In this document: positions 43,802 to 52,715 of the stretch, piece by piece
How the letters are laid out: the number at the start of each line of letters is the position of its first letter
How positions within the stretch are numbered: position 1 is the first letter of the stretch
From: Thermomicrobium sp. 4228-Ro
GTDB taxonomy: Bacteria > Chloroflexota > Chloroflexia > Thermomicrobiales > Thermomicrobiaceae
Length of the DNA: 64,000 nucleotides
NCBI RefSeq assembly: GCF_026241205.1
Contig: NZ_JAPFQM010000006.1
Span: 682,001 to 746,000, forward strand
Reading direction: 5' to 3'
Notes under the pieces: model-generated
What the model saw: the letters and a program-made list of their open reading frames with translations, nothing else
Database searches by the model: none
Told to the model about the DNA's origin: nothing
Position numbers and translations under genes: made by a program

Positions 43802-44320
43802 ATGTACTGGTGCCGCTTGCATGTCCTGGTGTGCACAGCCAACCACTGTACCCAAAAGGGTGCGCAGCAGGTCGCCGCGCGCTTGCGCCTCGAGCTCAAG
43901 CGTGCTGGTCTCGATGCCGAGATCATGGTCAATACCTGCGACTCGATCGACCTCTGCGACATCGGTCCCAACATCGTCGTCTATCCGCCGGGCTGGATCT
44001 ATCGGAACGTCCAGGTGAGCGATCTGGCCGAATTGATCGACTCACTGCGCAGGGGTGACCGGCCGGTGGAGCGCCTGCTCCTGCGCCCGGACTCGGAGGA
44101 CGAGGCGCGCCGGCGGGCGCTCTATCGCGAAGCCGTCGAGCAGGAACCACTCTCAGTGGATGCGTTCGCCGCGCTCGCCCAGCGTTACGGCTTCGACGAG
44201 GCCTGGGTCGCTGAGCAGGCCCGTCGTGGCTTCATCGCCCGCAAGCCCGGTGAAGGCGGCGACCGGATTACCGTGACGAGCAAAGCGCGGCATCGGTATG
44301 GTCTCGCCAGCGACGAATGA
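43802..44320 (+). CDS. thioredoxin-like [2Fe-2S] ferredoxin domain protein
   Basis: A 172-residue protein. The N-terminal half has HVLVCTANHC (Cys-x4-Cys) and NTCDSIDLC (Cys-x5-Cys) with GPNIVVYPPGWIYR, the signature of the thioredoxin-fold [2Fe-2S] ferredoxins (COG3411 type). The C-terminal half is a helix-rich domain of unknown role. AAAGGAGA precedes ATG 43802. May exchange electrons with a reductase such as the one at 9232-10257. Confidence 0.85.
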   Translation: MYWCRLHVLVCTANHCTQKGAQQVAARLRLELKRAGLDAEIMVNTCDSIDLCDIGPNIVVYPPGWIYRNVQVSDLAELIDSLRRGDRPVERLLLRPDSEDEARRRALYREAVEQEPLSVDAFAALAQRYGFDEAWVAEQARRGFIARKPGEGGDRITVTSKARHRYGLASDE

Positions 44321-44485
44321 GTCCTGCGATCGAGAAGATACGAGCAACGACCTGCCGTGTGCTCCGGTCGCGGGATGGCATTGCCCGAGCTGACGCTCAT
44401 TTTGCGTGTTGCAGATGGTGGGGAGAGGAGTACGCAGCACGTCATTCGTCCGTGAGGAGTGTGACAGATTGGCACCATGTTCTGG

Positions 44486-44514
44486 AAGACATTTTTCCGG
44501 AAATGTGCTAGACT
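44486..44514 (+). promoter_or_regulatory. Promoter with dyad before the nuclease-like/HPRT gene
   Basis: AAGACA (44486-44491), 17-base spacer, TAGACT (44509-44514). A dyad, ACATTT (44489-44494) and AAATGT (44501-44506) around TTCCGG, lies within the spacer. The stretch is AT-richer than its surroundings. Confidence 0.45.
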
Positions 44515-44569
44515 TGTGGTAGCGGGAGGGAAGGTGGAGTGGGGGTTGACCGGATGCTGAGGAGGTCGG

Positions 44570-45529
44570 ATGGCGAGAGAAGCAGAGCAGGTGCTGCCGC
44601 CGGGCACCGGTAAGCTCCGGCGGTTCGCGCACCCGGCAGAAGCTGAGTTCGCGGCGTTTCTGGACTTCTATCGCATCGCCTGGGAGTACGAACCCCGAAC
44701 GTTCCCGCTCCGCTGGGAAAACGGTCGCGTCATCGAGCAGTTCACCCCGGATTTCTATCTCCCCGAACAAGACCTCTACGTCGAACTCACCACGATGAAA
44801 CAGAGTCTGGTTACCCGCAAGCACCGCAAGGTGCGTCGCCTCAAGGAACTCTATCCACACGTGAACATCGTCCTCCTGTACCGCAAGGACTATCACGAGA
44901 TCCTCTCGCGGTTCGGTTACGGTTCGGTCGACATCACCTCGCTCCGGCCGGACCAGATCGAGCGGGTGCTGTTGAGCCCGGCGGAGATCCAGCGTCGCGT
45001 GGCCGAGCTGGGCCGGCAGATCTCCGAAGACTACGCGGGTGAGTCGCTCCTGCTGGTGGGCGTGCTGAAGGGAATCACCTTCTTTCTCGCTGATCTGGCG
45101 CGGGCGATCACGCGGCCGCTCGCGATCGACTACTTGCAGCTCACGCGTGACCTGCGCCAGGGGGTGGCGATCCGCAAAGATCTCGACCTCGACATCCGCG
45201 GGAAGCATGTCTTGCTCGTCGAAGATATCGTCAATACCGGGCTCACGGTCGACTTCATCCTGCGCACGCTCCGCGAGCGCGAGCCAGCGAGTCTCGAAGT
45301 CTGTGCCCTACTCGACAAGGCCGAGCGCCGGCTCGTACCGGTACCGGTGAAGTACGTCGGTTTCACGATTCCCAACGAGTTCGTCGTCGGATACGGGCTG
45401 GATTATCGCGAACTCTACCGCAACCTGCCGTTCATCTGTGTCCTCAAGCGCGAGGTGTACGAAGCGAACGGGAACGGCTACACGGAGGGCGAGTCTCGTC
45501 ACGAGGCCGTGATGGCTGTCTCTACCTGA
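44570..45529 (+). CDS. fusion of a PD-(D/E)XK nuclease-like domain and hypoxanthine phosphoribosyltransferase
   Basis: A 319-residue protein with two domains. Residues about 15-115 look like a restriction-endonuclease fold: AEAEFAAFLDF, then FTPDFYLPEQDLYVELT with D61 and E72, and a basic stretch KHRKVRRLKEL, followed by NIVLLYRKDYH. The usual catalytic lysine (ExK) reads T74, so activity is doubtful. Residues about 135-305 are HPRT: LVGVLKGITFFLADLAR, the PRPP loop VEDIVNTGLT (218-226 region) and FVVGYGLDYRELYRNLPFI. Strong ribosome site AGGAGGTCGG at 44570. The 3' end overlaps mutM by 31 bases. Confidence 0.85.
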   Translation: MAREAEQVLPPGTGKLRRFAHPAEAEFAAFLDFYRIAWEYEPRTFPLRWENGRVIEQFTPDFYLPEQDLYVELTTMKQSLVTRKHRKVRRLKELYPHVNIVLLYRKDYHEILSRFGYGSVDITSLRPDQIERVLLSPAEIQRRVAELGRQISEDYAGESLLLVGVLKGITFFLADLARAITRPLAIDYLQLTRDLRQGVAIRKDLDLDIRGKHVLLVEDIVNTGLTVDFILRTLREREPASLEVCALLDKAERRLVPVPVKYVGFTIPNEFVVGYGLDYRELYRNLPFICVLKREVYEANGNGYTEGESRHEAVMAVST

Positions 45530-46413
45530 TCGCCTGCCGGGAGCGCGTCTCCGGTCGGCTCAGGTTGGCACGACGGGCAGTAATATGTCCCGCGTCCGAC
45601 GATCGTCCGCTTCACGATCGGGGTAGCGCAGCGGACGCACGGTTGTCCAGCGCGTCCGTGGACGTACGGAAATTCGCCGAGCGGCGGAACAGCACGACCG
45701 TTACGGATCTCGGCTCCGCCGATCGGTACGGCGAGCGCGAGCACCGAACGGATCGCCTCGTACAGGCGTTCGATTTCTTCATCAGTGAGGCTTCCGACCA
45801 GCCGCTGCGGATGCAGGCGGGCGGCCCAGAGGCTCTCGTCGACATAGATATTGCCGAGCCCGGCGACGACCGTCTGGTCGAGCAGCGCTGCCTTGAGCGC
45901 GGTGCCACGGCGATGGGTGAGTCCGCGGCGGAGTGCCTCGAGCGTGAACGCCGGACTCAGCGCATCGGGGCCCAGTCCGAGCGACGCGACTGTCGTCGGC
46001 AATTCCTCGGGGAGCACGAGCTGGACGCGCGCGAAATGGCGAATGTCGGTGAGGAAGAGCTGAACGTCGGGTGCGAAATCGAGCCGCAAGGCAGTCGACT
46101 TGTGGGGAAGCGGCGCGTCGTAGGGTGGAACGGGATGGCCAGCGGCGAATCCGGGGATCGTCGACCCGCGGGCGACGAGCTGACCGGTCAGTTTGAGGTG
46201 GACGAGCAACGCGAGGTGCGGGAACCGGAGCCAGAGATACTTCCCCCAGCGCCCGACATCCTGGAGTGTATCGCCGACGATGAGATCGAGCGTGAGGCCA
46301 GCGGGCGCGACGATCAGGCGAGGTCGGTAGAGCTCGTAGCCGGTGCAGCGGCGGCCGACTAACTGTTCGGCGATCCCGCGCCGGGCTGCTTCGACCTCGG
46401 GGAGTTCAGGCAC
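45499..46413 (-). CDS. mutM: formamidopyrimidine-DNA glycosylase MutM/Fpg
   Basis: A 304-residue DNA repair glycosylase/AP lyase. Starting at GTG 46413 the mature protein begins PELPEVE (catalytic Pro), followed by LKLTGQL-type (VHLKLTGQLV) and the GLGNIYVDESLWAARLHPQR loop. The C-terminal zinc finger is CVRC...CPSC (Cys-x2-Cys-x16-Cys-x2-Cys). It starts 8 bases inside the zinc-ribbon gene, and its end overlaps the HPRT fusion gene. Confidence 0.95.
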   Translation of the reverse strand: MPELPEVEAARRGIAEQLVGRRCTGYELYRPRLIVAPAGLTLDLIVGDTLQDVGRWGKYLWLRFPHLALLVHLKLTGQLVARGSTIPGFAAGHPVPPYDAPLPHKSTALRLDFAPDVQLFLTDIRHFARVQLVLPEELPTTVASLGLGPDALSPAFTLEALRRGLTHRRGTALKAALLDQTVVAGLGNIYVDESLWAARLHPQRLVGSLTDEEIERLYEAIRSVLALAVPIGGAEIRNGRAVPPLGEFPYVHGRAGQPCVRCATPIVKRTIVGRGTYYCPSCQPEPTGDALPAGDQVETAITAS

Positions 46414-46822
46414 GGTGCCCGCCCCCTGCCGGAACCGCGGTCGTCTCCGGCTGCGCGACTGGAGCCGGTGGCCGGATACCGAGCCGTTCCCAGTCGACTT
46501 GCCAGAAGCGTGGATCGAACGCATCGACTTCCTGACGCGTATCCAGCCGGTTCCAAAGAGTGGGGAACGCGTAGATTGCCTTGCCTTCGAGCACGATACG
46601 GCGGGCGATACCGCCTGGTCGAGTGACCGGGAAGATCTCGCGCGGTGGGCGACTGATCACCTCGGCCTGGAACCAGCCGTGCTGCGGACAGCGCCCAGCA
46701 TGGAGTTGCCAAGGCAACCGTGCCGTTACCTGCCCGAGGTGGCGTATGACGACATCCTCGAGCTCGCTGCGGCAGAGCGGGCAGCGCAGCGGTGTGGTTG
46801 GCTCTCGCCGAACGGTCTTCAT
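46406..46822 (-). CDS. zinc-ribbon protein of unknown function
   Basis: A 138-residue protein. CPLCRSELEDVVIRHLG at the N-terminus and GRCPQHGWFQAEVISRP form a CxxC...CxxH zinc site; the rest is a proline-rich, mixed sequence. ATG 46822 is preceded by GAGGGGACG; a GTG at 46840 in frame is less likely. Overlaps mutM by 8 bases, so it may be co-expressed with repair functions. Confidence 0.6.
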   Translation of the reverse strand: MKTVRREPTTPLRCPLCRSELEDVVIRHLGQVTARLPWQLHAGRCPQHGWFQAEVISRPPREIFPVTRPGGIARRIVLEGKAIYAFPTLWNRLDTRQEVDAFDPRFWQVDWERLGIRPPAPVAQPETTAVPAGGGHRA

Positions 46823-47105
46823 GGCCGCTCGTCCCCTCACCGAGAGAAGGTGTGGTCGCTCCCGTCCGGAGCTCCTCGCTGACGATCATAGCACGTGCAT
46901 GCCGTGGGCGCGTCGGCACGCGGTTCTCGAGGTAAAGGCGAGAGCAGCCCCTGTCCGTGCGGCGGATGCATCGCTCGGACGGGGGCGCCCGAGCCTGCTG
47001 GCTGCAGACTGCGGTGTCTGGGTGCTCTTGACTCCGGTAGTGATATGAATTGATATGTGAACCAACGCATCTCCTCGTGAAAAGACAACGCGAAAGGGGC
47101 GCAGC

Positions 47106-48775
47106 ATGTGGGCGTGGACACGGCGTGACCTGCTGCGGGCTTCCTGGGCGATGCTCCTCACCGGCTCCCTGGTCGCTTGCCGCGGTGGTGCAGCTCCGAC
47201 GTCGATGACTGCTCCGGGCACGCCTCCGCCGGTCACCACACCGATGGGAGCGGCGACGCCTGCCCCGACGCCGACCGAGGCGCTGCGGCGAGGGGGTATC
47301 CTCGCGTTCAACCTCCCCGGTGATCCGGTGAACTTCGACCTCCATCAGGCCGGCACGAGCACCGATCTCTGGTGTCTTCATCCCTGCTTCGATTCGCTCC
47401 TGCAGTTCGGAACGATCAGACGAAACTACTGCCGAACCTCGCTGAACGGTGGGAAGTATCACCGGACGGGCTGGTCTACACGTTCTTCTTGCGCCGTGGT
47501 GTGCAGTTCCATGACGGGAGCCCCTTCACGAGTCGCGATGTCGTGGTGAACTTCGAGCGCATTATCAATCCACCGGAAGGAGTCAACAGCCCGCCGGCGG
47601 TCTTCTTCGATACGGTAGATCATCTGGAAGCGCCGGACCCCTCGACCGTGCGGTTCGTCCTCACGGAGCCGTATCCCTCGCTCGTCTCTTTCGTCGCGAT
47701 CCCGTGGTGTGGCTTCTATCCGGCCCATCTCATCGAGTCTGGGGCGGATCTGCGGGAGCCACAGAACATCATCGGCACGGGACCGTTCCGCTTCAAGAGC
47801 TACACGCCATCGGTGAGCTACGAGCTGGAGCGGAACCCGAACTATTACGATCGGAACCTACCGTATCTTGATGGTATCGTCGCGTATCCGATGGTCGATT
47901 GGAACGCCGCTTCGCAGTCGTTCCTCGCCGGGCAGCTGCACCTGTACCGGTCGCTCACGGCACCACCGCTCGATCTCCTGGAGAGTCAGCCGGACGTTCG
48001 GGTCGTCGGTGTGCCGACCCTGCTCGTCTGGACGCTCTACACGAATGCCGCGAACGTCGAAGCGTTCAAAAATCAACGCGTTCGTCTCGCCATTTCGCTC
48101 GCACTCGATCGTGAGGGCTTGATCGCGAGTTTGACCGAAGGCCGGAGCCGGCTCTCCGGCTGGATGCATCCCGATGGCGCCTGGGCCTTACCGGAGGAAC
48201 GCGTTCGCAGTGTCCCCGGGTTCGGCAGCGACAAGGCGGCGGATATCGCCCGGGCAAAACAGCTCCTCGCCGAAGCAGGCTATCCGAACGGCTTCGATGT
48301 CGAGTTGCTAGCGTTCAACCTGGACGTGTCGACCCCGAGCTCCATCGCTGACCAGCTCGGTCAGATCGGTATCCGCGTCCAGACGCAGATTCTCCAGCTC
48401 GGGGAGTACGTGAGCCGGCTGCAGGATCGCGCCTATCAGCTCGTGCTCGGTTTCGATGCGCCGTGGCTCGACGAGCCTAAGGCGACCTTTGCTTCCTGGA
48501 TGACGAATGATCCCGATACGTCGTTCACTGGCCTGTGGTAGGACGAGTTGATCGCTCTCTTCGAGCGAATCCTGCGTGAGAGCGATGAAGCGCAGCGGCG
48601 GACGATGGTGAACGAGCTGGACTATCTTACGCTCGCTGAACTGAGCTTCGGGAAGATCTCCGTCTACCGACCGGTGATCTGGCATGTCTATCGCCCGGGC
48701 GTCGTGGCCAACTGGACGCCGCAGCCGAACTATAACCTGACGGAGAAACACCAGCTCACCTGGCTGCGGTTCTGA
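47106..48775 (+). pseudogene. peptide ABC transporter substrate-binding protein (family 5), broken
   Basis: Originally about 555 residues of OppA/DppA type. The start (TRRDLLRASWAMLLTGSLVAC: twin-arginine plus lipobox, quoted in part) at 47106 is intact. At about 47410 the frame shifts: the expected continuation NDQTKLLPNLAERWEVSPDG lies in the +2 frame, so one base is missing near GGAACG. The second frame then runs to an in-frame TAG at 48539-48541, followed directly by 77 more residues in the same frame (DELIALFERIL...QLTWLRF) to TGA 48775. Two separate lesions favour a real pseudogene over a sequencing slip. No permease or ATPase is adjacent. Confidence 0.85.
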
Positions 48776-48818
48776 GCCGGGGATGAGTCTGCACTGGTCG
48801 CTCTGCCACTCACACGAG

Positions 48819-48852
48819 ACGAGGCGGCCCGCATCGCGCCGGGCCGCCTCGT
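48819..48852. terminator. Hairpin between the broken binding-protein gene and alcohol dehydrogenase
   Basis: A 12-base stem (48819-48830 with 48841-48852) around a 10-base loop, between the plus-strand pseudogene and the minus-strand alcohol dehydrogenase. Probably bidirectional; only TTG follows it on the plus strand. Confidence 0.7.
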
Positions 48853-48872
48853 TGACCTGCTCCGGTTACCGC

Positions 48873-49991
48873 TCAGTCGAAGAGCAGGACGCCCCGAATG
48901 ACCTTGCCCGCCTCGAGATCGTGGTAAGCCTGGTTGATCTCGTCGAGGCGGTAGCGGTGCGTCACCAGTTCGTCGAGCTTGAGCTTACCGTCCCGATAGA
49001 GGTCGAGCAAGCGCGGGATATCGACGCGTGGGACGTTATGGCCGAAAATCGTGCCGAATACCTCTTTGGCCATGAGCATGAACATGAGGTCGAGCGGGTG
49101 GGTCTCCGGTTCGTTGGGATCTTGCCCGATCAGCCCGACGATGACTGTGCGCCCGGCCTTGCGCGTCGCGCGGGTCGCCGTTGCCAAGAGTGCTGGTGTG
49201 ACGAGGCCAGCGGTGAGGATGGTCGCGTCAGCACCGACCCCATGGGTAATCTCCATGATGCGTTGCACCGGGTCCTCCCGGGTGGGGTTGATCGTGTGCG
49301 TAGCGCCGAACTCCTTCGCCTTCTCCAGCTTCCAGTCCACGAGATCGATGGCGATCACCTTCTCGGCACCCGCCATCGCTGCCCCTTGCACCGCGTTCAT
49401 CCCCACGCCACCGGTGCCGAAGATGGCGACCGTCTCGCCGGGACGCACCCGTGCCCGGTTGACCGCCGCACCCCACCCGGTCGGGACGGCGCAGCCGACC
49501 AGACAGGCGCGGTCGAGCGGCAGATCGGGGTCGATCTTGATCACCGAGTCGACCGGGCAGACCGTGTACTCGCTGAACGCCGACACCAGCGCGAACTGGG
49601 CGATGTCCTGGCCATCCTTGTGCATCCGGAAGGTGCCGTCGAGTTGAGTGCCCTGGGTTAACAGGATACCACGGTCACAGAGGGCGGCCAGTCCGCTCAA
49701 GCACCAGCGGCACTTGCCGCAGGCAGGAATGTAGCAGAGCACGACGTGGTCGCCCGGTTTGACCTCGGTGACGCCGGGGCCGACCTTCTCGATGATCCCG
49801 GCACCTTCGTGCCCGACGACCATCGGAAAACGGACCGGGGACTGCCCTTTAGCGAAGTGCCAGTCGGAGTGACAGAGGCCGGTCGCCACCAGCTTGACGA
49901 GTACCTCCCCTTCTTTCGGCTCGTCGACCTCGATCTCCTCGATGCTGAAGGAGCGTGTCGGACCGTACAAGATCGCTGCTCGAGATTTCAT
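48873..49991 (-). CDS. zinc-dependent alcohol dehydrogenase, NDMA-dependent-like
   Basis: A 372-residue medium-chain dehydrogenase. Catalytic zinc ligands are in TGLCHSDWH and GHEGAG; the structural zinc loop is CGKCRWCLSGLAALC; the NAD fold has GTGGVGMNAV. The pattern GCAVPTGWGAAVNRARVRPGETV is characteristic of the NDMA-dependent alcohol dehydrogenase type (TIGR03989-like), but this is family inference. ATG 49991 follows GGAGGATGCG. It has a good promoter. Confidence 0.92.
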   Translation of the reverse strand: MKSRAAILYGPTRSFSIEEIEVDEPKEGEVLVKLVATGLCHSDWHFAKGQSPVRFPMVVGHEGAGIIEKVGPGVTEVKPGDHVVLCYIPACGKCRWCLSGLAALCDRGILLTQGTQLDGTFRMHKDGQDIAQFALVSAFSEYTVCPVDSVIKIDPDLPLDRACLVGCAVPTGWGAAVNRARVRPGETVAIFGTGGVGMNAVQGAAMAGAEKVIAIDLVDWKLEKAKEFGATHTINPTREDPVQRIMEITHGVGADATILTAGLVTPALLATATRATRKAGRTVIVGLIGQDPNEPETHPLDLMFMLMAKEVFGTIFGHNVPRVDIPRLLDLYRDGKLKLDELVTHRYRLDEINQAYHDLEAGKVIRGVLLFD

Positions 49992-50037
49992 CGCATCCTC
50001 CGTTCCTTTAGCCTTGAACTTCAGCTGAACCGTCCGA

Positions 50038-50066
50038 ATCGTAGCATGGCTGTCGGTAGGTGACAA
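50038..50066 (-). promoter_or_regulatory. Promoter of the alcohol dehydrogenase gene
   Basis: Minus strand: -35 TTGTCA (complement of 50061-50066), 17-base spacer, -10 TACGAT (complement of 50038-50043), about 50 bases before the ATG. Confidence 0.6.
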
Positions 50067-50236
50067 TCGGAGTGTTCGGTATAGTTGAACGCGCGTGCCT
50101 GTGCAGGACTTGTGTCGGCTCGGTCGAGTCACCCGGGTGGGGAGCACGAAGACCCTGCTGTGTCAGGGTGGAACACGCAAGCGTGCTGGAACCGTTCTGG
50201 CGCATCTCTGGGTTGCTGTCCCAGCCGTTGCGGTAC

Positions 50237-50265
50237 TTGCTGGTCGCTGGGCTCTCGGCTATGGT
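50237..50265 (+). promoter_or_regulatory. Promoter candidate for the DinB-like gene
   Basis: TTGCTG (50237-50242), 17-base spacer, TATGGT (50260-50265), 40 bases before the start at 50307. Moderate match to consensus. Confidence 0.4.
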
Positions 50266-50306
50266 AGACAGCGATTCGCGTGAGTAGGCGGGAGACGGGG
50301 GGATCG

Positions 50307-50783
50307 ATGGCCGATCGAGATGTGATCGAAGCACTCATCGCGACCTACCGGGAACTGAACCGACGATTCCGGCCAATCCTTGTAGCGATGAACGCTGGGG
50401 TGGGCTCGATCGACGATCCGACAACGCCGCTCGGTATCCTCTATCGTCTCCGCAACCGGGAACTCAATGCGTCGCAGGCGATCAAGGAGATGCTCCGGCG
50501 AGGAGAGCGGACGATCCTCGACGATGAGGGTGAGCCGCTGCTCACACTGCAGCAGGCTGTCTCGGGTTTGACGGCGACGGTCTTGTTGAGCCAGTTCGGG
50601 ACAGCGCGCGAGGCGACGCTCGCCATGGTGCGCGATCTTCCCGACGAGGTGTGGCAGGAGGAGTTCGAGACGCCGCGTGGGCGGATGACGTTGCGGGCCT
50701 ATCTGGAGACGCTGGTCGCGCGGGACCGCGAGGCGATTCGGGCGCTCGAAGAGCGCTTGGGGCAGCTGGCTTCGCGCAGTTAG
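50307..50783 (+). CDS. DinB-like helical bundle protein
   Basis: A 158-residue, mostly helical protein: MADRDVIEALIATYRELNRRFRPI, LRNRELNASQAIKEMLRR, VWQEEFETPRGRMTLRAYLETLVARDREAIRALEERL. The four-helix outline and a late RDREAI segment where DinB-family proteins have their metal-binding HxxxH fit the DinB/YfiT superfamily, but the expected histidines are absent, so metal binding is doubtful. ATG 50307 with ACGGGGGGATCG. Function unknown. Confidence 0.5.
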   Translation: MADRDVIEALIATYRELNRRFRPILVAMNAGVGSIDDPTTPLGILYRLRNRELNASQAIKEMLRRGERTILDDEGEPLLTLQQAVSGLTATVLLSQFGTAREATLAMVRDLPDEVWQEEFETPRGRMTLRAYLETLVARDREAIRALEERLGQLASRS

Positions 50784-50826
50784 CACGCGGGGCGCGCGAG
50801 TGGCGCCTGCGCCCCGGGGGTGAACG

Positions 50827-52185
50827 ATGCCGGCGCCGCTCCTTCCCGTCTTACATGCCGCTGTTTTGCCGGTCGATGCGCTGCGCGCTTGGCATCTCGA
50901 TCCACCGTTGACGGTTCTCCTCCTGAGTATCGCGGCTGGCTATCTCTTGGCCCGGCGGGCCGCAGCGCGGGCTGGCCGGGCACTCCCGTCACGCTGGCGT
51001 GTCGTCGCGTTTCTGGGAGGGCTCGAGGCCGTGGCGGTCGCGCTGATGGGGCCGCCCGATCATGGCAATGCGGTGCGGTTCAGTGTCCACATGGCGCAGC
51101 ATACGCTGTTGATGCTCGTCGCTGCACCGCTGCTGGCGCTCGGGCAACCTGCTCGCACGCTCGTTCGCAGCTTGCCGCCACCAGCACTTCGCTGGCTAGC
51201 CGGACGACGCGCCCTCGTGGCGTCGCTCAGGGTGATCGCGCATCCCATCACCGCCTTCCTTGCGGTGGTCGGGCCCTTCGTGCTCTGGCACTATCCGCCG
51301 TTCTACGAGGCGGCGCTCCGGATCCCTGCACTGCACGAACTGGAACACGCGAGTTTTCTCGGTGGGGCGTTCCTGTTCTGGTGGGTGTTGCTCGACCCCT
51401 TCCCGCGGCGTCGCCGCTTGTCGGCGACGACTGCCCTCCTGCTCGTTTTCGCGACCTGGATGGCGACCGATCTGGTCTGTGCCACGGTGACGCTGGCTCC
51501 ACGCCCCTTCTATCGTTCCTACACCGAGACCGCTGCGCTCTGGGGGATCGATCCACTTGCTGACCAGCGGCTCGGCGGGGCGATCATGTGGGTCGGTGGT
51601 GGTGGCCTCTACGCGGTGGTGCTCCTCGTGCTGCTCGTGCGGTCTGCGCGACCAGGGACGGTCGCGAGGCGTGCGCGTGCGTCGGAACCGGCTCGTCTTC
51701 TCTTTCCGATCGCAGTGGCAGCGCTTGCGGTGGTGCCGCTCGTCTTTCTGAGCTTGGGTGTCATCGCGCCGGTCATGGCACGCGATGGTGACGTCGTGCA
51801 GTGGGAACGCGAAGATCCGCAATCGTTCGAGCGCCGGGTCGAGGCGTTCGTCGCGGCGTATCGAGTCAGCGAGCGCGATGGGCGACCGGTCGTCGCTCCA
51901 CCGGCCGGCGGCGAAGCCCTGCTCGTCGGACGAGCGGAAGGCTGGTACCCGCTGCTGGAACTTCAGCGTGGCGTCGAGTACCAGCTGGTGGTCTCGGCTC
52001 GCGACAGCGCACACGGACTGTTTGTCGATCTCGGTGGACGGCGGCTCACCGTGCGGGTCCTCCCGGGCCACGTGGCGGTGGTCCGCATTCGAGCAGATCG
52101 GGCAGGGGAATATCCGATCCTCTGTACGGAACTGTGCGGCCCCACGTTCCGGTCGATGACCGGGCTCGTCATCGTGAAAGAGTAG
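50827..52185 (+). CDS. CtaG-type oxidase assembly protein fused to a CuA-like domain missing one histidine
   Basis: A 452-residue protein. Residues about 1-300 are the caa3_CtaG membrane domain, with about seven helices and His/Asp/Gly segments such as GPPDHGNAVRFSVHMAQHTLLML and PFVLWHYPPFYEAAL. Residues about 330-452 are a cupredoxin closely related to the neighbouring subunit II (both share PVVAPPAGG, Y(R)V.ER/EL.DG and V..VLPG.V.V.R). Copper ligands: H396, C433, E435, C437 and M444 are kept, but the His position is F441. The RBS GGGGGTGA precedes ATG 50827. This domain may relay Cu or bind it weakly. Confidence 0.85.
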   Translation: MPAPLLPVLHAAVLPVDALRAWHLDPPLTVLLLSIAAGYLLARRAAARAGRALPSRWRVVAFLGGLEAVAVALMGPPDHGNAVRFSVHMAQHTLLMLVAAPLLALGQPARTLVRSLPPPALRWLAGRRALVASLRVIAHPITAFLAVVGPFVLWHYPPFYEAALRIPALHELEHASFLGGAFLFWWVLLDPFPRRRRLSATTALLLVFATWMATDLVCATVTLAPRPFYRSYTETAALWGIDPLADQRLGGAIMWVGGGGLYAVVLLVLLVRSARPGTVARRARASEPARLLFPIAVAALAVVPLVFLSLGVIAPVMARDGDVVQWEREDPQSFERRVEAFVAAYRVSERDGRPVVAPPAGGEALLVGRAEGWYPLLELQRGVEYQLVVSARDSAHGLFVDLGGRRLTVRVLPGHVAVVRIRADRAGEYPILCTELCGPTFRSMTGLVIVKE

Positions 52186-52715
52186 CGCGCAGCTCGGTCG
52201 CCGCGCACTGCTCTCTCCGGGGAGAGGACGGTTCCCCCGAGAGGAGGGCCGGTGCGAGAGGACGCTCGGTCCAGCACGGGCGACGAGTGATGGACTGGCC
52301 GGTCCATGGTCCGTGCCGGAGCGTGGCGACGGCGCCTGTGCGAGTGGCTGCCCTCTGGTTCGCGAGACGACCGCTCGTCCTCATCTCATCTGGCGCGACA
52401 GCGTCAGTCCGGGGAGCCACTGGGCTCGGGAAGCTCGTGGTGTGGGAGCGGCTGCCGCGAGCCAGGTCGGTGCGACGCTCGCGAGACCGACGAGACGCCC
52501 TCCGCGGTATCGTGGACGCCGGGACCAGAAGGAGCGGTACAGGACTGTCGAAGAAGTGTGTGTCGATGTGGACGATTAGATTCCGGTATTCTGTACATAC
52601 CGGTTTTGAAAGTATTGTTACATTCTTGTAACGCTGCTCGTGGTCACTGCCCCTTGACACGGATTGTCGTCAACCGACACTATAAGAACAGAACTCCTGA
52701 CGGAAGGAGAGTAGG
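52186..52715. other. Promoter region of the oxidase genes with two dyads
   Basis: About 530 bases without a credible gene. From about 52560 to 52690 the composition becomes AT-rich. Inverted repeat 1: CCGGTAT (52583-52589) and ATACCGG (52597-52603), followed by TTTTG. Inverted repeat 2: GTTAC (52617-52621) and GTAAC (52628-52632). A perfect -35 hexamer TTGACA lies at 52656-52661 region with TATAAG about 21 bases on, a spacing too long for a normal promoter, so the exact -10 is unsure. The start of the small gene is at 52716. Confidence 0.5.

Noticed and set aside
46359-47462. Minus-strand frame across the zinc-ribbon gene and the start of the broken binding protein
   Set aside because: It overlaps two better supported genes and has no domain features.
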